Part shown: positions 54,228-64,000 of the stretch, piece by piece
Position numbering within the stretch: the stretch's first letter is position 1
How the letters are laid out: the number at the start of each line of letters is the position of its first letter
Assembly: GCA_021399435.1 (NCBI GenBank)
Contig: JAJTUP010000021.1
Span: 930,001-994,000, forward strand
Origin: Diaporthe sp. PMI_573
Lineage: Eukaryota > Ascomycota > Sordariomycetes > Diaporthales > Diaporthaceae
Direction: 5' to 3'
Length of the DNA stretch: 64,000 bases
Position numbers and translations under genes: made by a program
Notes under the pieces: model-generated
Database searches by the model: none
What the model was told of the DNA's origin: nothing
What the model saw: only the letters and a program-made list of their open reading frames with translations

Positions 54228-56211
54228 TTTGGCTGGAAAGATTGATGACGGAGGGACTATATTTCTCGACCAAGGGGCGATTGTGTCAACCTCCCAGCAG
54301 GTCAGGAGGTGAGGAGAGAGGGCTCAGGGTGGTCGTTCTCAGCGCGAGGAAACGACACCAGTGCCTGGTATATAAACCCGACACACTGGGATTCACTTTC
54401 ATCGTCGGCTGACTGAGATGGGATGGCGTGCGGGGTTTCTGTCGAAGGATTAATCGCGTGGCGCATCGGCGATGAGTTAGTTGGTTTCGGCTAAGCAAAG
54501 CGAATGACGTTGCGGCGTAGAGGCAGAAAGCTTGCAGGGATTCCGAGTCATCGCCCTCTGTACTGTTGTGAGCGGCAAGGAGCCGATCAAATCCATATAC
54601 GAAGTATTCACTCGAGAGTCAAGGGGGCTCTGTTCCATGTCTCCATCCATGGCGGCGTTGGTCCTCGGCGTTGGGGTCCCAAACTTCAGTGGACACATTA
54701 TAGAGATACTCTGACCGACTAGAACAGTGTCCCAGAGCAGTGTAAAGGAAAGGAAAGGAAAGGAAATGCCCTTGTACAGTACAGGGGTGGATTGGTGTTG
54801 GGTGCCGGCTTGGCCAATCTCTCGGCTGCTCCCCCCACACGCGGGACCCCAGACACTCCCCACAGAACGAACACCTCTCACGCGGGCCAAGCCCCAACAT
54901 GATGGGTGATAAAAAAACGGCGGTCCCCAATGGCTGGGCCACTGCTCCACCCACCACCCACCAGGAATGCTTCGTTGCTGGAGATTCCTCGTCGTCGTGA
55001 AAAGATGGCCGCGCCTTTGTGTGACATGTCTAGGAGTACTCAGCATATACGTCATCCCAGCTGGCTCCGTCAGGCCGTCTACTCAGCATTTTCTTACGGC
55101 TACCATCGCGAGCAGCCTCGAGCTCTCAGCCTCGATGCTCTGATGTTGCGCTGCCCGCCTTGCTCGCCTAGTCCACGGATCCACCACATCTGTCTGTGCC
55201 GTGATGATGGCGCGACGGCATGGGTTTAGTGACAGGTGTACGTCCACGCATGAGTCGCATTCCAGTGCGCCATATCTGGATCTCAACCATGAACACCGTG
55301 ACCGTGACTGTGACAGGGGCTAGTAGGGTGTATAAGAGGGCTCATGATTCCGTCAGAGAGCTTCCTTACGCCTCAGGCCAAACCTGCCGCTACATTGATA
55401 GACACAACATAGTAGACCTGTTTGGTCGACTTTCACGTATTGATCTTGGATGCAAGGCATTGGACTTTACACGAGATCGACTGCCACTTTTGGACTAGCG
55501 TCACGCGGTCACCTCAACCTTGGGCGGGCTCTTCGGCTTTCGCTGATCCAATTCCTGGCCATTATCTTTATTATTGGCTGGTGGACTGGGCAATTCAATG
55601 ATAGTTTGCTGATGAGGGCATTCCATTTGGTACAAATTGGACAAAAACAGGGCAATCTGGCTGACTGTTCAGTTACCTACTAGGGTGAATCTGGTTGTTA
55701 TTTGTGTGGTCTGGCTTCGGCCACACTGTGTTTTTTTATCAACTGTTTGTTTATTGGTCTGTCTGCTGTCTGCTCAACCTCCCGACTGCTCTTCAGCAGC
55801 CCTGAGCTCATGCACAAAGTCGACGACGGCTTTGTACATCTGCTCGTGCTTCTCCTCCGGCGGTTCTAGTGTTTATGGCGCCGCCAGGAGCGGTTCTCGC
55901 TAGCCTCGTCTGTGCGGCTGTCACAACGTTGTCAATGTTTTCTGGGCCACGTGCCACAGACAATCGTATTCTAAACCTACTGTTATCGGCATTGTTTTGG
56001 TTTTTTATTAATAAAAAAAAAACGCTGGGTGTTTAAGCGTTTACCACTGTATGAAGGGACCGCCTACATACTGCTTAAGAAGCGTACGTACACGGATTAA
56101 GAACGAAACCACTTTGTGTGGTTTCAAAAAGATATTTTAGGTAGCCTTCTCCTAATTATGTTTTGCTTTTCATGGTCCTAGCTCTTTGACCCCGGGCACA
56201 TGATGCATTAG
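54228..56211. other. Gene-free region with two hairpins
   Basis: About 2 kb between the Jen-type start and the 3' end of the DUF726 gene. No protein gene is supported. Two small perfect hairpins lie near the right edge: AAACGCT/AGCGTTT around 56030-56042 and GAAACCAC/GTGGTTTC at 56105-56125, in AT-rich DNA. They would fall in the 3' untranslated region of the DUF726 gene. Confidence 0.45.
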
Positions 56212-58431
56212 CTACCGCTTTTCAGCCTCACGCATCATGTCTTCCTCCGTCATCACGTTCTCTGTTGGCGTGGACTTCTTCTTGTTGATGCCGGACACCT
56301 TGTTACCAACCCAGTCCATCGCCTTGGCCGCCTTGCTCTTTTGCTCAACCTCCTTCTCCATCTCGTCAGCTTCCTCTTCCGCAGACTTGCCCTCCGCTTC
56401 CTTGCGCTCGCGCTCTTCCTTGTCTTCCTTCTCCTGGCGTTTCAACTTCTTCATCTGGTTCTCGACGACCTCGCCGTCGATATCCTCTAGACCCAACTTC
56501 TGCAGGATCGACCCGACCAGGAAGCGGTACTGCGTGTGCCCATCGACGAGGGAGGACACGTCAGCGTTCTCGATTCCCTGGACCTCGCGGATCGCTTGCA
56601 GGCCGGCAATGCCGTATTGGAAGCTGTTGGCGCGGTAGAGGAAGGCGAGTAGGTAGTCTTTGGTTGAAAAGACGTTGATCACGCGTCCTGCGACGACGGA
56701 GCGTATTTTCCGCCAGGCAATAGGGTCAGATGGGGCAGCTGAGCCAATGAGACAGACCGATTCTACCAGGCCGAACGCCTTGCGGTCAGCAAGCTCAGCA
56801 AGGCAAGTGTAGATGACCCTTGCGCCTAACGAATACCCGATGAGCGTCACGGGCCGCTCGCCTTGGACCTTGTTGATGAGGGCATCGGCAAGGACCTTTC
56901 CTGCCTTCTCACTTCTGGATACCGCGACGCTGAACGGGTTGTCGATAACACGCGAGGCTTTGGCGAGAGCATAGGGCAAGGTGAGAGCCGAAGCCAGAGT
57001 CGCAAATATGGTGCGGCTAAGAATCTCCTTCTTGGCGAATCCCCAGGCGTAGCTCTTGATGTATGTGTTCAGGGCGCACCCCAGGCGAAGCAGCGCATCC
57101 AGCTCCCATCTGAGAGCGAATGCTTCGGTGCTGCGCCCACTGATCGCCTGCCATGGGAGAGCAACGTCTTTCTCCTCAACAAGCCAACCCGCTATTCCGA
57201 CAGTGACTCGGAGGTGTCTCGTGTTCTTTTCGTCCTGCTTGCCTCGCTGGAACAGTGATGGTTTGTTGATTGGGATGAAGGCGAAATCTTCGACTTCTTT
57301 CGCGTACTCATCCACCATCTTCCCAGTCATCCTCCCGCCATACGCACCAAAGAGTATACCGACGAGAGGTGCTGAGCCGGCCAAGGCCCCGAGGTACCCT
57401 GCGGTAGCAGTTGCACCCAGTCCCAGGCCTCCCATGACTGTCCCAACCCCAGCAGCAAGCAAGGGAGCAGCAAGCCCACCTGTTACTCCTATGAGGACAG
57501 CTCCTGCTACTGCACCGAGACCGACCTTCCACCTTCTTGCCGTTGAGCCCTCCTCCACCTTCTTCTTGGTCTCTTCGTCCGCGTCCATCTGCTGTTTCGC
57601 AGCCTCGAGGAGCCCTTTGGCTACTGATATCTCATCCTGGGCCAGGAGATCCATGGACAACCCCAATGAGCTTGCGAGCCGAAGCATGAGCACCCTGGAT
57701 TCTGCTGGGTAAGACTCCAGTCCTAGCAGGATGAGCAGGATCGAATGCATGACAAGGACGCGGCGGGCATCACTGAGCGAAATGAGTGGGGTCTCGAGCG
57801 GTGGGAAGATCCCCTGCAGTGACTCTCCTGCCGGGTCTGGCTTTTGTTGGCTCGAGGGGCGGGACTGGTGATCCTGGTGACCTGCCTCCTCCCCATCATC
57901 GCGCTGATTGACGGCCTCCCCGATACGCTGCATGACTTTGTCACGCCAGTCGTCAAAGTGTGTCAGTGCGGCCTCCTTCAAGGCCGCATTCTCTGGCCTA
58001 GCAAGCTCCTTGGTCCGTTTCTCTAGGGCCTTTCTCGCCTTCTCGGCCGCGTCGTTACGCCTTTCTTCCTTTGTCTTGGCATTATCGTCCTGGTTCGCGG
58101 GCCCGGTCTTGGATATATCCTCTGTAGCCTGTTCCAGCCCGGGAACACTCGGTTCTGCGGCCGCGGGCTTGATTTCCAGGGCAGCATCGTCACCAAGCTG
58201 ATCCAGTGAGCGGCCAATCTTGAGCGGTGTAGCACTCTCGGATTTGCTCGGGTCGAAGGTGTCGACAAGCTGGACTCGCATCAGCTCGATCAGGTCCGCG
58301 ATCAGGAGCAGGAGATTCGCCCTGTCCTCTCGTGTGGGGAGGATGGTGGTGAGCGACTCTCCCTTGTCGTCGCCGGACTGGGGGCTCGAGGCCTGCCCCC
58401 TTTCGGCGAGGTTCTTGAGCCTGGAAAACAT
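56212..58431 (-). CDS. DUF726 alpha/beta-hydrolase (TMCO4/Mil1-like lipase)
   Basis: One intronless frame; the first ATG (58431) gives MFSRLKNLAERGQ and 739 residues. Residues ~90-200 are acidic, Ala-rich and low in complexity. A Gly/Ala-rich hydrophobic stretch at ~300-375 (GAVAGAVLIGVTGG, GLGLGATATAGYLGALAG) probably inserts in membrane. The hydrolase part has the nucleophile elbow LIGYSLGARV (GxSxG-type, here GYSLG) at ~550, then CLIGSAAPSD and VINVFSTKDYLLAFLYR. This order defines DUF726, known from human TMCO4 and yeast Mil1, a lipase of the trans-Golgi/endosomal system. The C-terminal ~80 residues are a Lys/Glu coiled coil. The large size and membrane stretch fit the family; the lipid substrate is unknown. 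Confidence 0.88.
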   Translation of the reverse strand: MFSRLKNLAERGQASSPQSGDDKGESLTTILPTREDRANLLLLIADLIELMRVQLVDTFDPSKSESATPLKIGRSLDQLGDDAALEIKPAAAEPSVPGLEQATEDISKTGPANQDDNAKTKEERRNDAAEKARKALEKRTKELARPENAALKEAALTHFDDWRDKVMQRIGEAVNQRDDGEEAGHQDHQSRPSSQQKPDPAGESLQGIFPPLETPLISLSDARRVLVMHSILLILLGLESYPAESRVLMLRLASSLGLSMDLLAQDEISVAKGLLEAAKQQMDADEETKKKVEEGSTARRWKVGLGAVAGAVLIGVTGGLAAPLLAAGVGTVMGGLGLGATATAGYLGALAGSAPLVGILFGAYGGRMTGKMVDEYAKEVEDFAFIPINKPSLFQRGKQDEKNTRHLRVTVGIAGWLVEEKDVALPWQAISGRSTEAFALRWELDALLRLGCALNTYIKSYAWGFAKKEILSRTIFATLASALTLPYALAKASRVIDNPFSVAVSRSEKAGKVLADALINKVQGERPVTLIGYSLGARVIYTCLAELADRKAFGLVESVCLIGSAAPSDPIAWRKIRSVVAGRVINVFSTKDYLLAFLYRANSFQYGIAGLQAIREVQGIENADVSSLVDGHTQYRFLVGSILQKLGLEDIDGEVVENQMKKLKRQEKEDKEERERKEAEGKSAEEEADEMEKEVEQKSKAAKAMDWVGNKVSGINKKKSTPTENVMTEEDMMREAEKR

Positions 58432-59299
58432 GTTCACTCGTGTCTCGAGGGTGCAATGAAGCAGGGTCGCACCAGGAGTTACGACTCGGAGTTGCACTCT
58501 AAACTCTAATCATTCACGCCCCTCGAACAGAACACGCGTCACCTTCTCGCAGTGAGTGAGACATGTCGATTTGCACACGTCGGTGGCAGTGGTGGCTTGG
58601 TGTGATGTCATGGGCTTAGCACGGCGCTCCTGCGGTGAACGGAGTAGGTCCACCACGTCAGGGTTCGACCCTCGAGCGGTCGTACACGAACTCAATTGCC
58701 ATCTTTACACTGACCATTGTGTGCAGCCGCTGGATGCTAGCCTGAACAATTCCTATTCCCCCCCCCCCTCTCCCCCCCTCGTGATATTCCAAGGTTGGTT
58801 CCTGGCAATTATCTTGGTTCAGATCAGGAACGTGGTGGCTAGAGGGATGTAACGGCATTCTCCAACAGTCGATTGGCCTGCGAGGGTGCGTCATACAACG
58901 TCATGAAATCTTGGATGCAATTGCCATCGCTGGACGCAGCCCGGCAGCCCGGAAACGTGAATTGCATGCTCAGAAATGCAGCTCATGAGATCATGGTTCC
59001 CTGTCCCGAGCCCTGGCAGGACCCTGTTTTCCCTGATCGTCCTGGGGTAATGTCGCTTGTGATGTCAGTGCCGTGATGTTGCTGTGGTGGCACTCGACTT
59101 CGGGCGCACTGCAGCAGGATGCAGCAGCGGATTGCCTTGCTGGAGGGCCTCGGCACACTTATAATAAAGGAGGAGCATATCGCCTGGCTCTGGGCAACAT
59201 GATGTTTCCTGAGCGTTATATCCCAAAGGCGAATCACCATTTGCATCCCCCAGAACAACGTCTATTTGATACCATAACTCGAACTCACATCTTCTCATC
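58432..59299. promoter_or_regulatory. Shared divergent promoter, DUF726 gene and hydrophilin-like gene
   Basis: About 870 bases between divergent start codons. A C-rich tract is at about 58759-58779. TTATAATAAAG at about 59159 is a plausible TATA element, 130-140 bases before the plus-strand ATG. Confidence 0.5.
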
Positions 59300-60806
59300 A
59301 TGGGTCTAGGCTCAAAGATCAAGGAGGCACTTCATGGTGACCATCACGACAAGACGACCACTGACGCTAGGCCGCCAGGGGCCTTCCCTCAAGATGATAT
59401 CCCTCAGAGGCACGCCGATGGCAAGGACTACATTGCACCACACGGCAGCCTCATCGACAAGAACAGGAACACCGGCACCACGGGCACGACTGGTTCAGGT
59501 AAGTCACAGAAATTATAATCATGACCTCAGTCAAGATTGCTGACGCAGTCCAAAACCAGGGCTAGGTTCAACTCACGTTGGTGACGCAGATTCGTTGGGA
59601 CATTCCGACACCCAGCGCAACAAGTTGCACAAGGAAGGAGAAGGCTACCTTCCCTCAGAGGCTGACCACACCACATCAACACACGACACCCGGGGTCACA
59701 AGCCCGTTGACTCCGGTATTGGTCTCGGCACCTCGGGCAGGGATCGCACCAGCGAAGGCGCCTACTGGGGCGACCTCTCTCCCAGCGGCCATGCAAGCAA
59801 GGGCAACCACGGTCTGAGCCAGGACTTGCCTGACCGGGGCCATGGCGAATATTCACCCATTGGTACTGCGCAGAACGTCTCTTCACTTCCTGACCGGACT
59901 ACCCATGGCCACGGCCTCGGCCACGACCAGACAGCCGGAGGCACAAGCCACCACAGCCCCTTGCATGGTGATCAACCCGTAGGCAGTGGCGTTTACAATA
60001 CCGTCGCCGGCGCCGGCAGCCCTGATTACGACCGCTCCCACGGCAGTGCCAAGCCTCACGTGTCAGGAGGCGCTGTCCACGATCCTCTCACATCGGGCAC
60101 TACGGGCGCGGGCGTTACGTCCGGTCGCAACGAGTACGACTACAAGACAAGTCTGGGAGGAGCCGGTGCGCCGACTTCCCGCGATGACCGCACTACTGGC
60201 CCAGGTCCCGTGGGTGGTGAGCGTGGCCTGGGCCAAGGTGCTTTGTCCCAGGGCGGGCTCACGGGAAGTGGCCTGAGTGGAAGCGGGCTGGGTGGAAATG
60301 GACTGTCGGGGTCCAGTGTCGGCAGGTCCCAAGGATATGGCGATAGCGGTCTCACACATCACGACCATTCCACTGGTCATGGCAACTCACACGCGGGAGC
60401 AGGCCTGGCCGGAGCAGGTGTTGCCGCTGCCGCAGGGTACGGCGCGAATGAGTTCGCTCATCGGGGTCAAGGCAACACCGGCCACGGCGGTCCTCACGAC
60501 TCGACATCGAGCCACCACGCGCCTGGTGTCCCTCGAAGCAGTATGCTCGACGTGGAGCCGTCTGGAGGCGTGACGGGCTCGCACCATGGTCACCAAGCGG
60601 CTGGCGTCCCACACAGCACCTCGCTCGGGCTCGGTTCTGAGCGAAACGTCACTCCTCCTCACCACGGTAGCCACGGTATCGGGGGAGGGTCACCCACAAA
60701 CGTGGGCTCGGGGTTCGGAACGCACATGGGACAGTCTTCACCTGCAAGCAGCGGCCACGGGACCGGTCACTATGGTCCAGGCCACTCTGGTGCCAAGGTC
60801 AGTTAG
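59300..60806 (+). CDS. Gly/His/Ser-rich hydrophilin-like protein
   Basis: Two exons, 59300-59498 and 59560-60806, give 481 residues. The start MGLGSKIKEALHGDHHDK is amphipathic; the rest is almost wholly hydrophilic and disordered, rich in Gly, His, Ser and Thr. Loose repeats include GHGLGHD, SGLSGSGLGGNGLSGSS and GHGNSHAGAG. One hydrophobic patch, AGLAGAGVAAAAGYGAN, stands alone. SMLDVEPSGGVTGSHHG and GVPRSS/GVPHST pairs recur. The composition fits stress-induced hydrophilin or LEA-like proteins, but no named family is recognised. A possible extra 3' intron from 60803 (GTCAGT) to about 60870 would replace the last residues by a Cys/His-containing tail ending near 60957. Confidence 0.75.
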
Positions 60807-61481
60807 AGATTCACTCTGGGACATTCTTTCCTTAGACAAGCAAGCTAATCAAGGATTTCTCCTATTTAAGGTCATGCATCAGTGCCACCATTGCGGGAGG
60901 GACAACGACATCAGCCAATACTTCAAGCAGGATGTCGTATACCGTTTGGGACAGTAATTTCTCCAGCGCGCAAACATTTGAAAGCGTCTGTAATATGTTT
61001 AGTAGTAGTTTAATGCAATACCAAGGTTTTACGCGGCATGGAAATAGTAAAATGCCCACGCATTGGAAGCTTGCACTATTTGAGTTGGGAAGGTTGCCGA
61101 TGGGCCGGGGCGTACATTGCAGCCTGGGAAACCGGGGTTGGTGCGGGGGCTACAGGCTTGCAGCTTGGCGGCGACGTCAGGGAGTCCCTAAAACTTGCAG
61201 CGCTTGTGCTCCAACGCTCCTGGTACCGAAATGTGAAATGGCCAAATTTGGCCTGGGTCGTCAACAGGCCTGCCCACTAACGGCGATAACATCTCTTGAC
61301 AACTCCTGTGTAAAACCTGTCTCAAATTTTGAACTAGATCACAAGACTCAACATATATGATACCACTAGTTCGACGATAATCTTGTTCCTGTTTCAGTCG
61401 ACACCACAAACCTCCTCGGCTCATAGGTTTTCGCCCGCGACTGAAGAATTTTGCCGTCAAGCCGAGTCCTCCCTAAGGAAG
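60807..61481. other. Spacer
   Basis: About 675 bases. It may contain an alternative last exon of the preceding gene at about 60871-60957. Nothing else recognised. Confidence 0.35.
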
Positions 61482-62024
61482 ATGTCCGTGAACGGCAAAG
61501 AGGCAGACGCCCGGGCGACCCCCGGGGGCAAGCCCTCTCTCCCGCCAAACGTCTCAATCTTCTCACCAAAAGATCCCAGCGCATCCAAAGCTGTGCTGAA
61601 CGGCCATGTCTTCTCACGCCTGACGACGAGCTCGCAGACCGAGCCGTCAATGCTCGCTGCGGCCCTCGCGGCCAGCCCCGGTGTCAGCGAGGCCTTTTGC
61701 CTCAGTCACGGGCCCGCAGTCCTGGTTTTCGACCCCGAGCGGCCCGGCGTGGACCTGAAGGACAGCCACCACGAGCACGTGAGGGCCGTGTGCCTGGCGC
61801 TCAAGGATGCAGACATCAGCCTCAGCATCTCAGGCTGCGTTTTCGACGCCACGGAGGTGGTGAAGGCGGGATTCCAGCTCGATGGGCTGAGCCGCGGCGC
61901 TGTGATGGTTGTGGACTTGATGCATTGGGACGACTACGACGACGACGACTCCTCGGATTCGGGCGCTGACGAGGATGCTGAGGCGATTTTGATGGGCGGT
62001 GAGTCCGGAGAGGTGGTGTCCTAA
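61482..62024 (+). CDS. Hypothetical acidic-tailed protein
   Basis: A frame of 180 residues from ATG 61482 (MSVNGKEADARATPGG). The middle has regular alternation of hydrophobic and polar residues (AVCLALKDADISLSISG, GAVMVVDLMHWDD), suggesting a small folded domain, and the tail is strongly acidic (DDYDDDDSSDSGADEDAEA). The same frame is open ~33 codons upstream without an ATG, so an upstream exon is possible. No family recognised. Confidence 0.5.
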   Translation: MSVNGKEADARATPGGKPSLPPNVSIFSPKDPSASKAVLNGHVFSRLTTSSQTEPSMLAAALAASPGVSEAFCLSHGPAVLVFDPERPGVDLKDSHHEHVRAVCLALKDADISLSISGCVFDATEVVKAGFQLDGLSRGAVMVVDLMHWDDYDDDDSSDSGADEDAEAILMGGESGEVVS

Positions 62025-63364
62025 ATTATGTGCTCTCAGACTATGGGGCGACCATGAAGGACCAGCAAAGAGGCTCGGCCATGATCGCGCTCTGCATGGT
62101 CGGCTCGACTATGGACCTGGCGCGACTACGGAGAAACTGATGAACCTCCACGGCGAGCAAATTTTTGAATAACATAAGGGCCATATTAGAGGGGTGTTTG
62201 GCATACCGCGAGCACGGATGGAGAAGCTCCAGAACTCGGATCAATATAATCCGTGGTCACGAAAGGCCACCCATTAAACCTCCGTCGAGAAGCGACTCCC
62301 CTTTGACGCGAGACCTCCCGGCACAACAGCGGCGAATTCAATTTCCCTGGCGGAAAGCACATTGGAATCGTCACTCAGGCACACGAGGTGCCCACCCATG
62401 GCCTAGAGCGAGATGGATCATGGCAAACGGATCAGCACCCAGGGCTCTGTTCAGTTCTGGCACGTGGTGTTTGCCACGCGAAAAGCACAGTCGGCCAATC
62501 CATCATAACCCACTGCTTTCATATTGGTATTTGAGCTGGCAAAATTGATGCCAGGTGCCTACCGTCAATCAGATGCAGCGCAGCAGGGTGCCAATGGTGC
62601 TAGGCTGCGCAACATGGCATCTCGTGAAGGGGGAGAAAATAATTGTATAAAGCTCCCAAGGTCTTGGAGCGGGTTACATCCCGCAGACATAACCAATGAA
62701 TCCACGGAAGAGCCATACACGATATCCTGCTCTGATCAGTTCCACCAGACTTCCTGCGTCCAGTTATGCAGTTGACGCATGCAGTGCAGCCTCACCTGTG
62801 CGAGAAGCCGGAGTAACTGGCTCCAACCCAACACAAATCTTTTCCCGCATGTCTAAATGCCTCCTTCAAGGTATCCAGACTTCGAAGGTCACTTAATCAC
62901 CGACCATTTCTATGGTTATTTCGGCGCCGAAGACCGGTGTTTAGGTAAATTTATAAGCCTGTGGAGAACCCGTTGTGACGCGCTGCTTCGCCGAGGCTTA
63001 CTAATGTGAAGGGCTCATGGACCGTGATGTCCTCTCAACGGCTATGGAACCACTTATATTCCTTATCAAGTGGGTTTCCAAGCCGCTATCTTTCCAATGC
63101 CGAGGGCCAGGCGTGTTTGGACGATCGGATTGCAGCGAAGCTTGCTAAGCTATCGTGTCCTCGCGGCGTAGCTGCCGAGGTTTGTGGTTGGGCCCCGGAA
63201 GAGAACCCTGAGTAGTGGAACCGCACGATCATGCCGAGCCGTGGAATCATGACACCGGGTGGGGTACCCTCATAGTGTAATTCGTCGAACCTTAAAATCC
63301 AAGTATAAATATCACGCACCGAACCTCCCAGGTAACAGTACGTCCCGATCCAGCGTTTGCCTGA

Positions 63365-63406
<42 letters not shown>

Positions 63407-63467
63407 ATACACATCCACGCTTGCAGCACACCCAACATAATCAAAGCAACGACGATCACAGCACAAA
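62025..63467. other. Gene-free region before the EthD gene
   Basis: About 1.4 kb with no supported gene. TATAAAT at 63304-63310 and an (AC)n tract at 63367-63404 lie in the likely EthD promoter and leader. Confidence 0.45.
63367..63404. repeat. (AC)n microsatellite
   Basis: About 19 perfect AC units, ending some 60 bases before the EthD start codon and probably transcribed in the 5' leader. Confidence 0.95.
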
Positions 63468-63785
63468 ATGCCTTCCGCCCTCGTCTCCGTCCTGTACCCC
63501 GCCGAAGCGGACGCCAAGTTCGACCTTGACTACTACAACACTAAGCATATCGGCCTCGTCAACGAGAAGTGGTCCAAGTACGGTCTTCAGCAGTACTGGG
63601 TTGCAGACCTGCGGGGCTCGGGCGGCCCCTACGCCATCCAGACCACCATGCTGTGGGAATCTCTCGAGAGCTTCCAGGCCGCAGCTGCAGCTGAGGAGTC
63701 GGCTGCCGTCTTCGCCGATGTGCCCAACTTCACCAACGTGAAGCCAGTGCTCGTGTCCGGAGGCGTGGTGAAGTCTGGCCCGTAA
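63468..63785 (+). CDS. EthD-domain protein
   Basis: A single-exon frame of 105 residues, MPSALVSVLYPAEADAKFDL onward. The pattern fits the EthD family, a small dimeric alpha-beta barrel: an opening strand, DYYNTKHIGLVNEKW (the conserved tyrosine and H-x-x-L helix), then a strand with QYWVADL, and LWESLESFQAA near the end. EthD was first found with ether-degradation genes in bacteria. Fungal members are often small enzymes or helpers in polyketide and quinone metabolism. No partner genes of that kind are visible before the window ends. Confidence 0.88.
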   Translation: MPSALVSVLYPAEADAKFDLDYYNTKHIGLVNEKWSKYGLQQYWVADLRGSGGPYAIQTTMLWESLESFQAAAAAEESAAVFADVPNFTNVKPVLVSGGVVKSGP

Positions 63786-64000
63786 GGAAATTACGCGGGG
63801 ACAGCCTGGCTCTGCATCAGAGGGCTTTGCTTAAGGGCTGTTTGAGGAGGATGCCGTGCTGTGAGCTTAATCGCTTTTCGCCAGCAATCTCACATGAGCA
63901 GAAGCCAAACCATGGATGCCCTGAACTGGTGAAGAGGAACTGTACTTGAATTGGACGAAGAGTCTGGGCAATTATATTCTAAACGGTCTTAGCACCCGAG
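63786..64000. other. 3' flank of the EthD gene
   Basis: The remaining 215 bases to the window end carry no recognisable feature. Confidence 0.4.

Noticed and set aside
58580..58690. Possible tRNA around GGGTTCGACCC
   Set aside because: The B-box-like word is present, but no acceptor stem, D-arm or anticodon arm could be paired around it.

Overview
The window reads as nuclear DNA of a filamentous ascomycete, most likely a Sordariomycete. The genes are eukaryotic: short spliceosomal introns with GTNNGT donors and CTAAC/CTGAC branch points, an intron-bearing tRNA, and fungal-only families (Zn2Cys6 regulators, Crz1, alternative oxidase, Jen-type and Dal5/Liz1-type transporters, EthD, Atg33-like). 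Exon boundaries below were set by eye from splice signals, reading-frame continuity and remembered family motifs; no search was run.

Layout. 1-5.3 kb: tail of a peroxisomal 2,4-dienoyl-CoA reductase-like SDR ending in SKL, eIF3j (HCR1) and alternative oxidase. 5.3-10.1 kb: long gene-free stretch before the calcineurin-responsive factor CRZ1. 12.9-22.8 kb: a coherent sugar-metabolism block made of a dihydroxyacetone-synthase-type transketolase, a divergent Zn2Cys6 regulator, a polyol/xylulose-type SDR and a divergent ten-exon sugar transporter. 23.1-32.0 kb: an F-box-like/TPR protein, a second Zn2Cys6 regulator divergent from an SDR and followed by a TOXD-type oxidoreductase, then a small DUF7053-like protein. 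36.4-43.3 kb: one very large, disordered, repeat-built protein rich in WG dipeptides. 43.8-48.4 kb: cupin protein, tRNA-Gly(CCC), Atg33-like protein and an anion:cation symporter. 49.3-51.1 kb: a decayed 2EXR/F-box-like gene. 51.8-54.2 kb: a Jen1-type carboxylate transporter. 56.2-63.8 kb: a DUF726 lipase (Mil1-like), a Gly/His-rich hydrophilin-like protein, a small hypothetical gene and an EthD protein.

The most interesting signal is inside the introns. Two families of near-identical introns sit in unrelated genes. Family A (104-105 bp) occurs twice in alternative oxidase, once in the 24.8-27.6 kb regulator and once in the Jen-type transporter. Family B (187-188 bp) occurs once in each of the last two genes. 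They start exactly at the donor and, except for one drifted copy, end at the same acceptor position. Family A carries an inverted repeat that can fold the intron into a hairpin. These are the hallmarks of introner-like elements, that is, introns that multiply as mobile units.
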